Source: Hyphomicrobiales bacterium (lineage in GTDB: Bacteria; Pseudomonadota; Alphaproteobacteria; Rhizobiales; Devosiaceae). From it: a stretch of 64,000 bases of DNA. Below the pieces are notes generated by a model. That model searched no databases, was not told the origin of the DNA, and worked only from the letters and a program-made list of their open reading frames with translations. The translations under genes and the position numbers were made by a program. The stretch is taken from the NCBI GenBank assembly GCA_026981645.1, contig JALSII010000005.1:43532-107531 (forward strand). The letters are read 5' to 3'. Positions 9,460 to 17,857 of the stretch are shown here, piece by piece (the stretch's first letter is position 1; each line of letters starts with the position of its first letter).

Positions 9460-10323
9460 ATGACCCAGCACCACGAAGTTGAGTTTCTGGACACCCACCA
9501 GCACCTGATTTACCGCCAGAAAGCCGGCTATTCCTGGACCGATGATGTCCCCGCCCTCGCGGGGAAAGAGTTTCCCCTCTCCCTTTATCAGGAACTGACA
9601 AGAGACAAGGGCGTCAAGGCCACAATCTTCATGGAGAGCGGGGCCAACGACCCCGATTATCAGCGCGAGGTGCACATGGTCGCCGAACTGGCAAAGGACC
9701 CCGCCAGCAATATCCTTGGCATCATCGCTTCCTGCCGCGTGGAAAATAATGAAGGCTTTGACGCCTGGCTTGAGCAATGTTCCGACCTGGCCGTTGTCGC
9801 GTTTCGCGGCCTGCTGCATTCCCTCACCAAAGAAAATGTGCAAAGCCCCGTCTCAATCGCCAATGCTAAAAAAATTGGCAGGCAGGGGCTGGTGTTCGAC
9901 CTGTGCGGGCCCCTTGAGCAGATGCCCAACGCCGCGGAGTTGGTGCACGCCTGCCCTGACACATACTTTATGCTCGACCATTGCGGCGTTCCCGATATTG
10001 CCGGGGATGACTGGGAAGAATGGAAACACGGCTTGGACTTGCTGGCCGGGCTTCCCAATGTGGCCTGCAAAATATCCGGGGTCACCGCCTATTGCGGCAC
10101 CAGACCCGTAACCCTTGAAACCATCCGTCCCTATATGGACTATGTGGCCGAGGCCTTCGGCACCAGCCGGCTGGTCTGGGGCAGCGACTGGCCGGTGGTC
10201 GATGTGGGCAAGGGCATTGGCGCCTGGATTGATATGTCCCGCGCCTGGCTCGCCGGTTTTTCTCCCGAAGAACAAAGGGCCATCGCTTCTGATAACGCCA
10301 TGCGCCTCTACAAGGTTTCCTGA
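9460..10323 (+). CDS. Amidohydrolase-family lactonase, L-fucono-1,5-lactonase-like
   Basis: A 287-residue metal-dependent hydrolase of the COG3618 (amidohydrolase_2) group. The first strand carries DTHQH, where family members have a DxHxH metal site; later strands show [10 protein letters not shown] and [12 protein letters not shown]. In L-fucose and L-rhamnose degradation this group hydrolyses the sugar lactone to the acid, one step before dehydratase and the dehydrogenase type encoded just upstream. ATG 9460 was chosen with CAGGAG upstream; an open extension to 9304 overlaps the dehydrogenase. Its last 16 bp overlap the convergent anmK gene. The fucose assignment is inferred from the pair. 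Confidence 0.83.
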   Translation: MTQHHEVEFLDTHQHLIYRQKAGYSWTDDVPALAGKEFPLSLYQELTRDKGVKATIFMESGANDPDYQREVHMVAELAKDPASNILGIIASCRVENNEGFDAWLEQCSDLAVVAFRGLLHSLTKENVQSPVSIANAKKIGRQGLVFDLCGPLEQMPNAAELVHACPDTYFMLDHCGVPDIAGDDWEEWKHGLDLLAGLPNVACKISGVTAYCGTRPVTLETIRPYMDYVAEAFGTSRLVWGSDWPVVDVGKGIGAWIDMSRAWLAGFSPEEQRAIASDNAMRLYKVS

Positions 10324-11441
10324 ACTGTCCCGGCCAACCGCCCCCCGCGCATGGGCATCGGAACCCCCGTAGTCGCGGGAAAGCTGAACGGCAGGCCGTG
10401 CAAAACCCGCATGCCCAGAAAGGCAAAACATTGCGCCTCGATGGCGTCCCCCATCCACTCCACACTTTCTGCCAACACTGCTACAACTCCAGCACGTCTG
10501 TTCAATTCGGCCATGATTGCCCCATTGTGCCGTCCCCCGCCGGTGACAATCAGCTTTTCGGGCCGGAGCGGTAGCAGGTCCAGCCCCCGGCCCACCGCTG
10601 AGGCAATGAAGGTCGTCAACAGCGCCGCGCCATCCTCCGCATTCAACCCTTTTGCCATGTCAGCACCAAAATCATTGCGGTCCAGTGATTTTGGATAGGA
10701 CATTTCAAAATAGGGGTGTTTCAGCAATTCCCCAAGCCGCGCCTCATCCACCCTGCCCGCCAGCGCCAGTCTGCCATCCCGGTCCATCTCCCCAAGCCCG
10801 TGCTTTTTAACGAAATCATTGAGCGGAGCACTGGCCGGGCCGGTATCAAACCCCACCAGCAGGCCTTCTTTGTCCCGCCAGCTGATATTGGCCACCCCCC
10901 CAAGATTGAGCACCGCCACCTCCGGCCCGGCTCCCAGCCTGTCCAGCAGCACCCTGTGATAGCTCGAACACAGGGGCGCGCCCTGCCCGCCTGCTTCCAT
11001 GTCTTTGGAGCGGAAATCATGGGCAACCGGCACACCAAGCAACTCCGCCATCAGCGCGCCATCGCCCAACTGCCTTGTCTGCCCGAAATGTCCCGGAACC
11101 GGCGCGCGGTGCAGAACTGTTTGCCCGTGAAACCCCACAACGCCAATATCGGCCATCTTCAGCCCGGCGTTTTTCACCAGTTCGGCGACCGCCCCTGCCT
11201 GCGCACGCGTCAACGCCTCTTCAGCTTGCGCAAAAACTGCCGGATCATCCCCTTCAAAATCCCATTTTTTCGCAACTTCCAGACATTCACCAATCAGCGC
11301 CCTGACTTCGTGCTCATAGGGCACAAGGCGATAGGGCCCAAATTCTTCAACCCCGGCCCCATCGGTTCTGAGCAGCGCCACATCAATATTGCCGTCCAGC
11401 ACCGTGCCTGTCATCAGACCAACAGCCCACCTGACTTCCAT
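10308..11441 (-). CDS. anmK: Anhydro-N-acetylmuramic acid kinase
   Basis: Phosphorylates 1,6-anhydroMurNAc to MurNAc-6-phosphate in cell-wall recycling. The 377-residue product starts [17 protein letters not shown], the family's N-terminal GxMSGTSxDG segment with T, V and L replacing S, S and L. It also has [22 protein letters not shown] and [11 protein letters not shown], all diagnostic. ATG 11441 is preceded by GGAGGGG; an upstream open frame to 11687 is rejected because it adds non-family sequence. No other recycling gene is adjacent. Its 3' end overlaps the lactonase gene by 16 bp on the opposite strand. Confidence 0.92.
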   Translation of the reverse strand: MEVRWAVGLMTGTVLDGNIDVALLRTDGAGVEEFGPYRLVPYEHEVRALIGECLEVAKKWDFEGDDPAVFAQAEEALTRAQAGAVAELVKNAGLKMADIGVVGFHGQTVLHRAPVPGHFGQTRQLGDGALMAELLGVPVAHDFRSKDMEAGGQGAPLCSSYHRVLLDRLGAGPEVAVLNLGGVANISWRDKEGLLVGFDTGPASAPLNDFVKKHGLGEMDRDGRLALAGRVDEARLGELLKHPYFEMSYPKSLDRNDFGADMAKGLNAEDGAALLTTFIASAVGRGLDLLPLRPEKLIVTGGGRHNGAIMAELNRRAGVVAVLAESVEWMGDAIEAQCFAFLGMRVLHGLPFSFPATTGVPMPMRGGRLAGTVQETL

Positions 11442-11587
11442 GCTTTTCCCCTCCGTGGACCTTGCAGCTGACAATAGCAAACAACGGCTTGCCTGGTTCG
11501 ATAAAATTTTTACAGCTTTTGGAACAAACTGGTGAAGCCTCCCCCTTATGATGGTGCTGAAGAGAAAATTGAACGAGGCGCTAAAAG

Positions 11588-12787
11588 TTGCCCCAGAATT
11601 CACAAACCAGCGCCCCTGTGGCAGAAGGCTCCCCGGCAGGCATTGAGCGTCGCAGGCACCCGCGCGTTTCGGCGGACCCCGCGGCACAAAAAGAGACCGG
11701 CCCCTATGGCGTTGACCGCCGGATTGACCCGCGCCTCAAGTTCGAGGCTCCTGCAACCGAAGCCTCCAACCCCGACAACCGCCGTGCCCATCCGCGTATA
11801 AAACTTGAAACCTCAAATTCGGAAAACGAGCGCCGCGAGCGCAAGCGCCGCCATATGGAGGCCATGCGGGCCCAGCTTCAGCGCACTATGCCCCCCGATC
11901 CAAAACAGAGCTTTCTGGATAAACTGCGCGCAAAACTTCCCTCCGGCATGGCATTGAAACCCGCTCGTTTGGCGCTCATCCTGGTTGCCGTGCTCACCGG
12001 CGGCCTTGCCGCCTATCTGGCAAGCCGTCTCGACCAGCAGGTCACCAGCCCGGCCACCGTACGCGCAATGGCGATTCCCGAAGTTGAACTTCTTCGCGAG
12101 GCCAGAACCCGAATTCTGGTTGCCGACACCACAATCGGCGTCGGCCAGCGCCTGTCACCAGCTTCAGTTTCCTGGCAGGAGTGGCCCGAGGGTTCGGTGC
12201 TTGCTGACTACGTCACCGAGGCTGAATCTCCCGAAGCCCTCACCGGCATGAGCGAAAGCGTTGCCCGTTTTGAAATATTCCCCGGCGAGCCCATCCGCCG
12301 GCAGAAGCTGGTACATGCCGAACAAGGCTATCTGTCCGCGGTTCTTGGTCCCGGTCAGCGTGGTGTTTCGGTGTTGGTTTCTGCCCAGGCTGCATCTGGC
12401 GGCTTTATCGTGCCCAACGACCGCGTTGATGTCATCATGACCCCCCTCGACACCCAGACTCGGTTCTCCCGCACCATTCTGGAAAATGTTCAGGTGCTGG
12501 CCATCAACACAAGACTTGGAGAACGGGGCACCACCGGCGATGCTGAGAACCCCGACGACCCGCGCGCTGAAATCTTCACCGATCAGGCCATTGCAACTCT
12601 GGCCCTGACCTCCGCCCAGGCCGAAGTCATTATCAGCGCAACAATGTCCTCCGAACTCTCTCTGGTATTGCGCTCAATGGCCGATTTTTCCAAGAGTGAG
12701 AAGAATCAGCCCGGCGATGCCAATCAGGCCATCCGCCTCACCAGTCCATTCTGGACAGGTAACACCGGGGGCGACCGGCTTCAATAG
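11588..12787 (+). CDS. cpaB: Flp/Tad pilus assembly protein CpaB with N-terminal extension
   Basis: CpaB (RcpC) is an inner-membrane/periplasmic protein of Tad pilus assembly. The classic part starts near residue 121 ([18 protein letters not shown]) with one transmembrane segment, then an SAF domain and an RcpC domain with [11 protein letters not shown] and NDRVDVIM. The 120 residues before the helix are unusual: charged, with repeated RRxxPR units at about 22-27, 45-50 and 66-71 and a basic ERRERKRRH stretch. TTG 11588 has GAGG 11 bases upstream; ATG 11854 or 11948 would shorten or remove the extension, so the start is uncertain. cpaC follows after 91 bp. Confidence 0.86.
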   Translation: MPQNSQTSAPVAEGSPAGIERRRHPRVSADPAAQKETGPYGVDRRIDPRLKFEAPATEASNPDNRRAHPRIKLETSNSENERRERKRRHMEAMRAQLQRTMPPDPKQSFLDKLRAKLPSGMALKPARLALILVAVLTGGLAAYLASRLDQQVTSPATVRAMAIPEVELLREARTRILVADTTIGVGQRLSPASVSWQEWPEGSVLADYVTEAESPEALTGMSESVARFEIFPGEPIRRQKLVHAEQGYLSAVLGPGQRGVSVLVSAQAASGGFIVPNDRVDVIMTPLDTQTRFSRTILENVQVLAINTRLGERGTTGDAENPDDPRAEIFTDQAIATLALTSAQAEVIISATMSSELSLVLRSMADFSKSEKNQPGDANQAIRLTSPFWTGNTGGDRLQ

Positions 12788-12878
12788 GTCATAACTCCCG
12801 TTTCCCCCGCCTTCCTGTTAAGCTGCTGTTGACCATAAGCTGATAGCGTCCCCTCATCTATTCCAGATTCCAGAAGGG

Positions 12879-14363
12879 ATGACCGGTAACGTGATTGCTC
12901 CGTTTTTTCGCCAGAAACATCACCTGCACCCGCTCCTGCGCGCCAGCCTGCCGCCCTCACTTTTCCGGCTTGGAAAGCATCTGAACGGCAGTCATTTTGT
13001 CGCCGGGCTGGTGCTGATTGCACTTGCGTTCGCCCTCTCAATATCCCCTCTTGCCGCCCAGACCGTCAATTACGACCTGCAAACCACCTCTGTTCTGCGC
13101 ATAAACCTGCCCGTGTCCCAGGCGGTAACGGTTACCTTTTCTGACCCGGTTGAAAAAATCGTTTCCGCTGATACCGCTATTGCTGACGCCCAGCCCATAA
13201 CCGACAAGTCGCTCTATCTGGTGGGCCGTGCGTTTGGCACAACAACAGTCAATCTTTATTCAGCCGAGGGTGCCCCCGTGGGACTTCTCGCCGTAGAGGT
13301 GGGCGTTGATACTGCTGATATTTCGCGTTCTATCCGCGCTGCAGTGCCCAGTTCTGAAGTTCGTGTCAGCGCGGTCAACGGTCGTGTCCGGCTCTCGGGC
13401 ACCGTAACCGACGCTGTTTCCATGCAACAGGTTTTGGAAATTGTTGAACAATATGGAAGTCCTGCCATTATCAACACAATGACCCTGGCCGGCGGCCAAC
13501 AGGTCAATCTTGAGGTGCGTATCCTTGAAGCCCAGCGCGATGCCGGACGCGAGCTTGGCATCCAGTGGGGCGGCAATGTAGGCGGTGTCGGCGTTTCAAT
13601 CACTGGCGGACCCAATAGTCCTGCGGCCGACGCGAGTTCATTTGCCTCCTTCATTACCAGCATTATTTCCGGCGTCAGCGGGGTTAGCCTCACCGCCACC
13701 ATCAATGCGCTGGAAGCCAGAAGCCTGGTACGCACGTTGGCCGAGCCCAACCTCACCACGCTCTCAGGCGTCGAGGCAAGTTTTCTGGCCGGCGGACAGG
13801 TGCCCATCCGCACCAATGACGTGAACGGCAACTCCACCCTCACCTATCGTGATTTCGGCGTCCGGCTGATCTTTACCCCGGTGGTGCTGGGGGATGACCG
13901 CATTCAGATTCAACTGACCCCGGAGGTTTCCTCTATTGGCGGCTTTACAGCTATCGGAGATCCGATTTTCAATACCCGCACCCTTGATGCAACAGTGGAA
14001 CTTCGCGATGGCCAAAGCTTTGCCGTTGCCGGACTGCTCCAGAACGATACCAATCTGAGCCAGAACCAACTGCCCTGGATTGGCGATATCCCGGTTCTGG
14101 GTTCCCTGTTCAAATCCTCCAGCTTCCAGAAGCGAGACACCGAACTGGTAGTCATCGTCACCCCGCGTCTGGTCCAGCCCGCAACCCCCGGACAGGTGCT
14201 TGCCACCCCGCTTGACGCCAGCAGGCCCGCCAACGACGTGGAGTTCTTTGCCCTTGGCCAGATGGAAGTTACCCGCCAGATGCTGAAAGACTTCCAGTCC
14301 GGCACAGGGGTTGCCGGACCCTTTGGCTACATCATCGACCTTGGACTGGAGAACGAAAATTGA
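12879..14363 (+). CDS. cpaC: Tad pilus secretin CpaC (RcpA)
   Basis: Outer-membrane secretin of the Tad pilus, 494 residues. A hydrophobic segment near residues 41-62 (VAGLVLIALAFALSISPLAA) acts as a signal peptide, giving an odd 40-residue lead that suggests a later true start. After it come the N0-like pilus-assembly domain (NYDLQTTSVLRINLPVSQAV), a BON-type domain around 145-200 and the secretin core (about 255-440) with VRTLAEPNLTTLSG and LPWIGDIPVLGSLFKS. Its stop overlaps the start of a small lipoprotein gene. It is encoded with cpaB, as in other tad loci. Confidence 0.9.
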   Translation: MTGNVIAPFFRQKHHLHPLLRASLPPSLFRLGKHLNGSHFVAGLVLIALAFALSISPLAAQTVNYDLQTTSVLRINLPVSQAVTVTFSDPVEKIVSADTAIADAQPITDKSLYLVGRAFGTTTVNLYSAEGAPVGLLAVEVGVDTADISRSIRAAVPSSEVRVSAVNGRVRLSGTVTDAVSMQQVLEIVEQYGSPAIINTMTLAGGQQVNLEVRILEAQRDAGRELGIQWGGNVGGVGVSITGGPNSPAADASSFASFITSIISGVSGVSLTATINALEARSLVRTLAEPNLTTLSGVEASFLAGGQVPIRTNDVNGNSTLTYRDFGVRLIFTPVVLGDDRIQIQLTPEVSSIGGFTAIGDPIFNTRTLDATVELRDGQSFAVAGLLQNDTNLSQNQLPWIGDIPVLGSLFKSSSFQKRDTELVVIVTPRLVQPATPGQVLATPLDASRPANDVEFFALGQMEVTRQMLKDFQSGTGVAGPFGYIIDLGLENEN

Positions 14364-14368
14364 GCAAC

Positions 14369-14602
14369 ATGAAACTCACCACAAGTGTGGCAAAAGGCTC
14401 TGTGGCCATTGCCCTTGGCATTTTCCTCTCCGGCTGCGCCTATGATTATCTGCAAACCACCGACCGGATTGCCTACAGCTCCGGCGATGCGGTCAAGGCC
14501 AACCTGGAAAGCCAGACCGCAAACCCTTCCACCGATTCCCAGTATGATGTCACTGATTTGGGCGAAGACGGCCCGGTGATTGAAGCCGCCGAGGACGAAT
14601 AG
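14369..14602 (+). CDS. Small lipoprotein of the tad/cpa locus
   Basis: 77 residues from ATG 14369 (TTG 14360 is an alternative that overlaps the cpaC stop). The N-terminus is a lipoprotein signal ending in LSGC, followed by AYDYLQTTDRIAYSSGDAVKA. A short lipoprotein with a YDYL...D...SSGDAV segment is found after cpaC in many alphaproteobacterial tad loci and is probably a secretin-associated (pilotin- or CpaD-like) component. That role is inference; no domain with known function is seen. The rest is acidic and low in complexity. Confidence 0.72.
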   Translation: MKLTTSVAKGSVAIALGIFLSGCAYDYLQTTDRIAYSSGDAVKANLESQTANPSTDSQYDVTDLGEDGPVIEAAEDE

Positions 14603-14682
14603 GCCACCCCCGCTTCTCCCTCCTTCCCCCCGAAGAGGCAAGGACAGAAAACTAGGCTCAGGAATGCATCAGTCCGCCAGCC

Positions 14683-15201
14683 TTAAGCCGAGCCCGACGC
14701 CGCCGCATCGGCCAGAAGCTGGATATTATTGGCGATAACCATGTTATCCGGGTCAAGCGCTTCGGCCCGGCGGAAATTGCTCAGCGCCGCCCTCAGATTA
14801 CCGCGCAGCATGTAGGAATAACCCAGATTGTTGTAATATTGCGCGGTTTCCCCGGTAATCCGTTTCAGCGAAGCATAGACCCTGTCTGAAAGGTCAAACC
14901 GTCCCAGCCGGTCGTACGAGGCACCAAGACCCACATAGCCTTCCGCGCTTTGTGGAGAAAGCTCTGCCACCTTTTTATAGAACGCCGCAGAATAACCGAA
15001 ATTGTTGTTGCGGAAATGGGTGCGGGCCTCCACCAGTGCCGCATCCAGCGTATAATTTCCCATGCTCGAAATATCGGCAATCTGGGCTGGTGCGCGCCCG
15101 AAGCTGGAACCGCCAAAATTGCCCGAAGCGCAAGCGCTAAGACTGAGCAGCGCCGCCGCCATAAAACCAAACTTCAATATCCTGATTGTGCGCTCACGCA
15201 T
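14683..15201 (-). CDS. TPR lipoprotein, TadD-like
   Basis: 172 residues with a lipoprotein signal (ALLSLSAC, cysteine near residue 24) and about three tetratricopeptide repeats between residues 60 and 160, including YVGLGASYDRLGRFDLSDRVY and YYNNLGYSYMLRGNLRAALSNF in shortened form. TadD of Tad loci is a TPR lipoprotein of this build that helps secretin assembly. It lies convergent with the cpaBC genes, 80 bp away, so it is in a separate transcript. The rest of the tad machinery (cpaE, cpaF, tadB, tadC, prepilin) is not in the window. Confidence 0.78.
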   Translation of the reverse strand: MRERTIRILKFGFMAAALLSLSACASGNFGGSSFGRAPAQIADISSMGNYTLDAALVEARTHFRNNNFGYSAAFYKKVAELSPQSAEGYVGLGASYDRLGRFDLSDRVYASLKRITGETAQYYNNLGYSYMLRGNLRAALSNFRRAEALDPDNMVIANNIQLLADAAASGSA

Positions 15202-15341
15202 GCCCGTTGCCCCTTTTTACCCGACCGCCAACCAAAGCGGCTTTACTCAACTCGTGAGAAACATGGTAACGGAGCAATTAACTACATTTGGTCAATCAGA
15301 TGCACTTCGCCAAACGTTTGTGACTTAGGGTTAGCGCGGAG

Positions 15342-15629
15342 TTAAAACGAATGGCGCGCTGCGTCTCCGGGTGGCGACTCAATTGCCGTACTGGGCATAT
15401 CCATATCTATCCTGAGGATGAATACCGCATCACGCCGGTTTATTTTTACGCTCACATCTTCGCTTTTAATGCCCACATGGCGGGCGATCACCGCCACAAT
15501 ATCCTGGCGCATGCGCGAAATCAGCTCGGAGCGCCCGGTGCTGGCACGTTCATGAGCAAGAATGACCTGAAGCCTCTCCCGCGCCACGGGAGCAGATTTC
15601 TTGCGCCCGAACAGGGATAGAATGCTCAT
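15342..15629 (-). CDS. minE: Cell division topological specificity factor MinE
   Basis: 95 residues. The N-terminal MSILSLFGRKK is the membrane-targeting helix, followed by ARERLQVILAHER, the MinD-interacting segment, and the dimerisation domain (KSEDVSVKINRRD). MinE drives pole-to-pole oscillation of MinCD and restricts the division inhibitor to poles. ATG 15629 overlaps the minD stop by 4 bp (ATGA), giving tight minC-minD-minE coupling. The product has a somewhat long C-terminal tail compared with the E. coli protein (88 residues). Confidence 0.94.
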   Translation of the reverse strand: MSILSLFGRKKSAPVARERLQVILAHERASTGRSELISRMRQDIVAVIARHVGIKSEDVSVKINRRDAVFILRIDMDMPSTAIESPPGDAARHSF

Positions 15630-16456
15630 GCGGCTTTTCCTCCGAACCACTGGGCAAAGAAGCCTTTTTTCTCCTCGGGCAGAATTAAGGGAATTTCCTC
15701 GCCGCAAAGCCTCCTTGCAGAATCAATATAGGCACGCGCCGGAGCGCTGTCGGCATCGCAAAGGGTAATCGGTACCCCCAGGTTGGAGGCACTGAGCACG
15801 TCCTTGCTTTCGGGCACGACCCCAAGCAGGGGAATAGACAATATATCTGAAACATCATCAATTTCGAGCATTTCCCCGGTTCCGGCGCGGGTGGTGTCAA
15901 ACCGGGTGATCAGCAGGTGTTTTTCCACCTCCTGCCCCTTTTTGGCCCGCTCGGTCTTGGCGTCAAGCAGCCCGATGATACGATCGGAATCCCTGACGGA
16001 CGAAATTTCGGGATTGGCAATGATAATGGCAAGATCAGCATGTTTCATCGCCAGCACTGCCCCCCGCTCAATCCCCGCCGGACTGTCACAGATGACCCAG
16101 TCGAACTTCTTTCGCAAATCGCTCATCACCTGCGCCACGCCTTTTTCTGTCAGCGCGTTCTTGTCCCGGGTCTGGGAGGCAGGCAGCAGATAAAGATTGT
16201 CCAGCCTCTTGTCCCGTATCAGCGCCTGGGACAGGTTGGCATTGCCCTGGATGACATTGATGAGATCATAAATCACCCGGCGCTCGGCGCCCATCATCAG
16301 GTCAAGATTGCGCAGGCCGATATCAAAGTCCACCACTGCAACCTTGTGTCCATCCCGTGCAAGAGCCGCACCAAGCGCCGCAGTCGATGTGGTTTTGCCC
16401 ACGCCCCCCTTCCCCGAGGTTACAACCACCACTTTGGCCTGTTTCTGGTTTACCAT
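15626..16456 (-). CDS. minD: Septum site-determining ATPase MinD
   Basis: 276-residue ParA/MinD ATPase. The deviant Walker A is SGKGGVGKTTST (about 14-25), followed by VDFDIGLRNLD and CDSPAGIE. The amphipathic membrane-targeting helix is at the C-terminus (EEKKGFFAQWFGG). MinD recruits MinC to the membrane and is dislodged by MinE. It lies 7 bp after minC and overlaps minE by 4 bp. Confidence 0.96.
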   Translation of the reverse strand: MVNQKQAKVVVVTSGKGGVGKTTSTAALGAALARDGHKVAVVDFDIGLRNLDLMMGAERRVIYDLINVIQGNANLSQALIRDKRLDNLYLLPASQTRDKNALTEKGVAQVMSDLRKKFDWVICDSPAGIERGAVLAMKHADLAIIIANPEISSVRDSDRIIGLLDAKTERAKKGQEVEKHLLITRFDTTRAGTGEMLEIDDVSDILSIPLLGVVPESKDVLSASNLGVPITLCDADSAPARAYIDSARRLCGEEIPLILPEEKKGFFAQWFGGKAA

Positions 16457-16463
16457 TTGCTTG

Positions 16464-17174
16464 CTACTCCATTACTTTTAGCTTGAGCGTTTCGCCTTCG
16501 CGCCAGGCCTGTACCGGCTTGCCGAAAAAGTCCGGATCAAAATGTTCCGATGATTTGTAGACTCCCCCGATAACAACAAGTTCAGCCTCGAACCGCTGGC
16601 AGAATATGCGCGCTTCTGAATTGCCCGCCGCCCCGGCAAAGGCCCGTCCCCGAAGCGCTCCGTATACATGGATTGAACCGCCCGCGACGATTTCGGCGCC
16701 CGAGGAAACCGAGCCTGAAACTGTGATGTCACCACGGGGAAAAAAGACTGACTGGCCGGAGCGCACAGGTAGTTTGAGCATGAGCGAATTCACTTCAGGC
16801 TCACCGGGGGTCTCTTCAGGATTGACGCCGGCCTTCTGATGGATGTCCGGCCCCGCATCATGGACGCCTTTCCCCCCCCCAAGAGATGCAAGGCCGGGCT
16901 CAATCCAGTCCGGATCGACCCCCTCGACACTGATCAGGCGAAGTTGACGCGCGCGCAGCGCGACCAGAAGTTCCAGATAGTCCGCATTCGTGAGCAAAAC
17001 CCTGGACAGGTCAAGAATAAGCGGTTTTTGGGTGAAAAACTCAGGCGCCTTGGCAACCCAGCCATCAAGTTCTGCAAGCCAGTCCTGAAGCGGCTCGACC
17101 GGAGAAAGCACAAAGGCCAGAAAAGAACGTCCCTGAAAACTGAACAAACGACGCGTATGGGCTTGGATTGACAC
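16464..17174 (-). CDS. minC: Septum formation inhibitor MinC
   Basis: About 236 residues. The N-terminal domain (RLFSFQGRSFLAFVLSP) contacts FtsZ, and the C-terminal beta-helix domain has FFPRGDITVSGSVSSGAEIV, the right-handed helix repeats of MinC, and ends in a MinD-binding surface. The frame is open to 17444 through unrelated, IS-adjacent sequence. GTG 17174 gives the normal family N-terminus but lacks a strong RBS; another GTG lies 27 bases upstream. minD follows 7 bp downstream. A CtrA-like box lies at 17225-17239. Confidence 0.9.
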   Translation of the reverse strand: MSIQAHTRRLFSFQGRSFLAFVLSPVEPLQDWLAELDGWVAKAPEFFTQKPLILDLSRVLLTNADYLELLVALRARQLRLISVEGVDPDWIEPGLASLGGGKGVHDAGPDIHQKAGVNPEETPGEPEVNSLMLKLPVRSGQSVFFPRGDITVSGSVSSGAEIVAGGSIHVYGALRGRAFAGAAGNSEARIFCQRFEAELVVIGGVYKSSEHFDPDFFGKPVQAWREGETLKLKVME

Positions 17175-17224
17175 AGAACACCACCAAATCACCCAAACCC
17201 GAAACACAATTTGAGATATTTTGG

Positions 17225-17239
17225 TTAATAAACCGTTAC
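17225..17239 (-). promoter_or_regulatory. Candidate CtrA box upstream of minC
   Basis: On the plus strand TTAA-N7-TTAC, on the minus strand GTAA-N7-TTAACC. This differs by one base from the CtrA consensus TTAA-N7-TTAA(C) and lies about 50 bp before the chosen minC start. CtrA is encoded in the same window and minC is a reported CtrA-dependent gene in rhizobia. Match by eye only. Confidence 0.35.
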
Positions 17240-17320
17240 TGGCGAATTTGTGTTGTTTTGCCCCTGCCGCAACCCTTGCCATATGCGCCAGAGCCACTTT
17301 GCGTTCATGTTTTTGTTTTC

Positions 17321-17705
17321 TAGAGTCTTTCACATTTGATGGCCCCATCAACGGTGTGTGTGCTTCTGGGCTTACGTGGAACAGGTTCTCGCGCCACCCA
17401 TCAAACCGGGAGACATCGTCATCCTGGACAACCTGGGAAGTCACAAGGCAAAGGTCACCCGCCAGATCATCAAAGCTGCCGGAGCAAGGCTATGGTTCTT
17501 GCCCCCATGCTCGCCCGACCTCAACCCTATCGAGCAGACCTTCGCTAAAATAAAACACTGTATGCGCATCGCCCAGAAACGAACAATCGAAGAGGCCTGG
17601 AGTTACGTTGGCCATCTCGTAGGAACAATAACGCCAGAGGAATGTGCAAACTACATCAAAAACTCAGGATATGGTTCAATCAAAATGTGAAAGACTCTGG
17701 GCATA
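17321..17705 (+). mobile_element. IS630-family derivative with large internal deletion
   Basis: A remnant of about 385 bp with terminal inverted repeats at 17322-17340 (AGAGTCTTTCACATTTGAT) and 17679-17698 (its complement with one extra A). Between them lies only the C-terminal third of an IS630 transposase. The left repeat is fused at TTTGAT directly to the codons for FDGPINGV, suggesting a deletion at short homology that removed about two-thirds of a roughly 1-kb element. Both ends are kept, so it resembles a non-autonomous derivative that an intact relative could move. A TA dinucleotide, the usual IS630 target, is near each end. Confidence 0.75.
17330..17690 (+). pseudogene. IS630 transposase, C-terminal fragment with frameshift
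   Basis: The last part of the DDE domain is readable: VEQVLAPPIKPGDIVILDN (second catalytic Asp in VILDN), SHKAKVTRQII, WFLPPCSPDLNPIE (third acidic residue) and KIKHCMRIAQKRTIEE. The first catalytic region is gone. A 2-bp expansion of the GTGTGT run at about 17353-17358 separates the frame of DGPINGV from that of CFWAYVEQ. It cannot encode an active enzyme. Confidence 0.82.
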
Positions 17706-17850
17706 GGTGGTTGTCACACCGTTCTGGACATCGGTGATTATATTGCCCGCCGCATCATCGGTGAAGGTGCGGATGGTGGTGCCGTGCAGAATTTGTTCCA
17801 CAGCGCTTCCTTCCATTCCAAAGAACAGATTGCCCATCAAAATCTGGGAT
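17700..17850 (-). pseudogene. YD/RHS-repeat protein relic
   Basis: Read on the minus strand, the flank of the IS remnant gives an open stretch of about 45 codons beginning MGNLFFGMEGS and containing TFTDDAAGNIITDVQNGVTT. FTxDAAGNI is the core of YD repeats found in RHS-type toxins and wall proteins. The stretch ends at the IS inverted repeat, so a YD-repeat gene was probably interrupted and then mostly lost. Too short to be sure; no start or stop of an intact gene exists. Confidence 0.45.
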
Positions 17851-17857
17851 CAAACAC

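Noticed and set aside
17221..17553. Plus-strand 110-codon frame starting before the IS remnant
   Set aside because: It reads through the IS end into the wrong transposase frame after the 2-bp expansion; not a gene.
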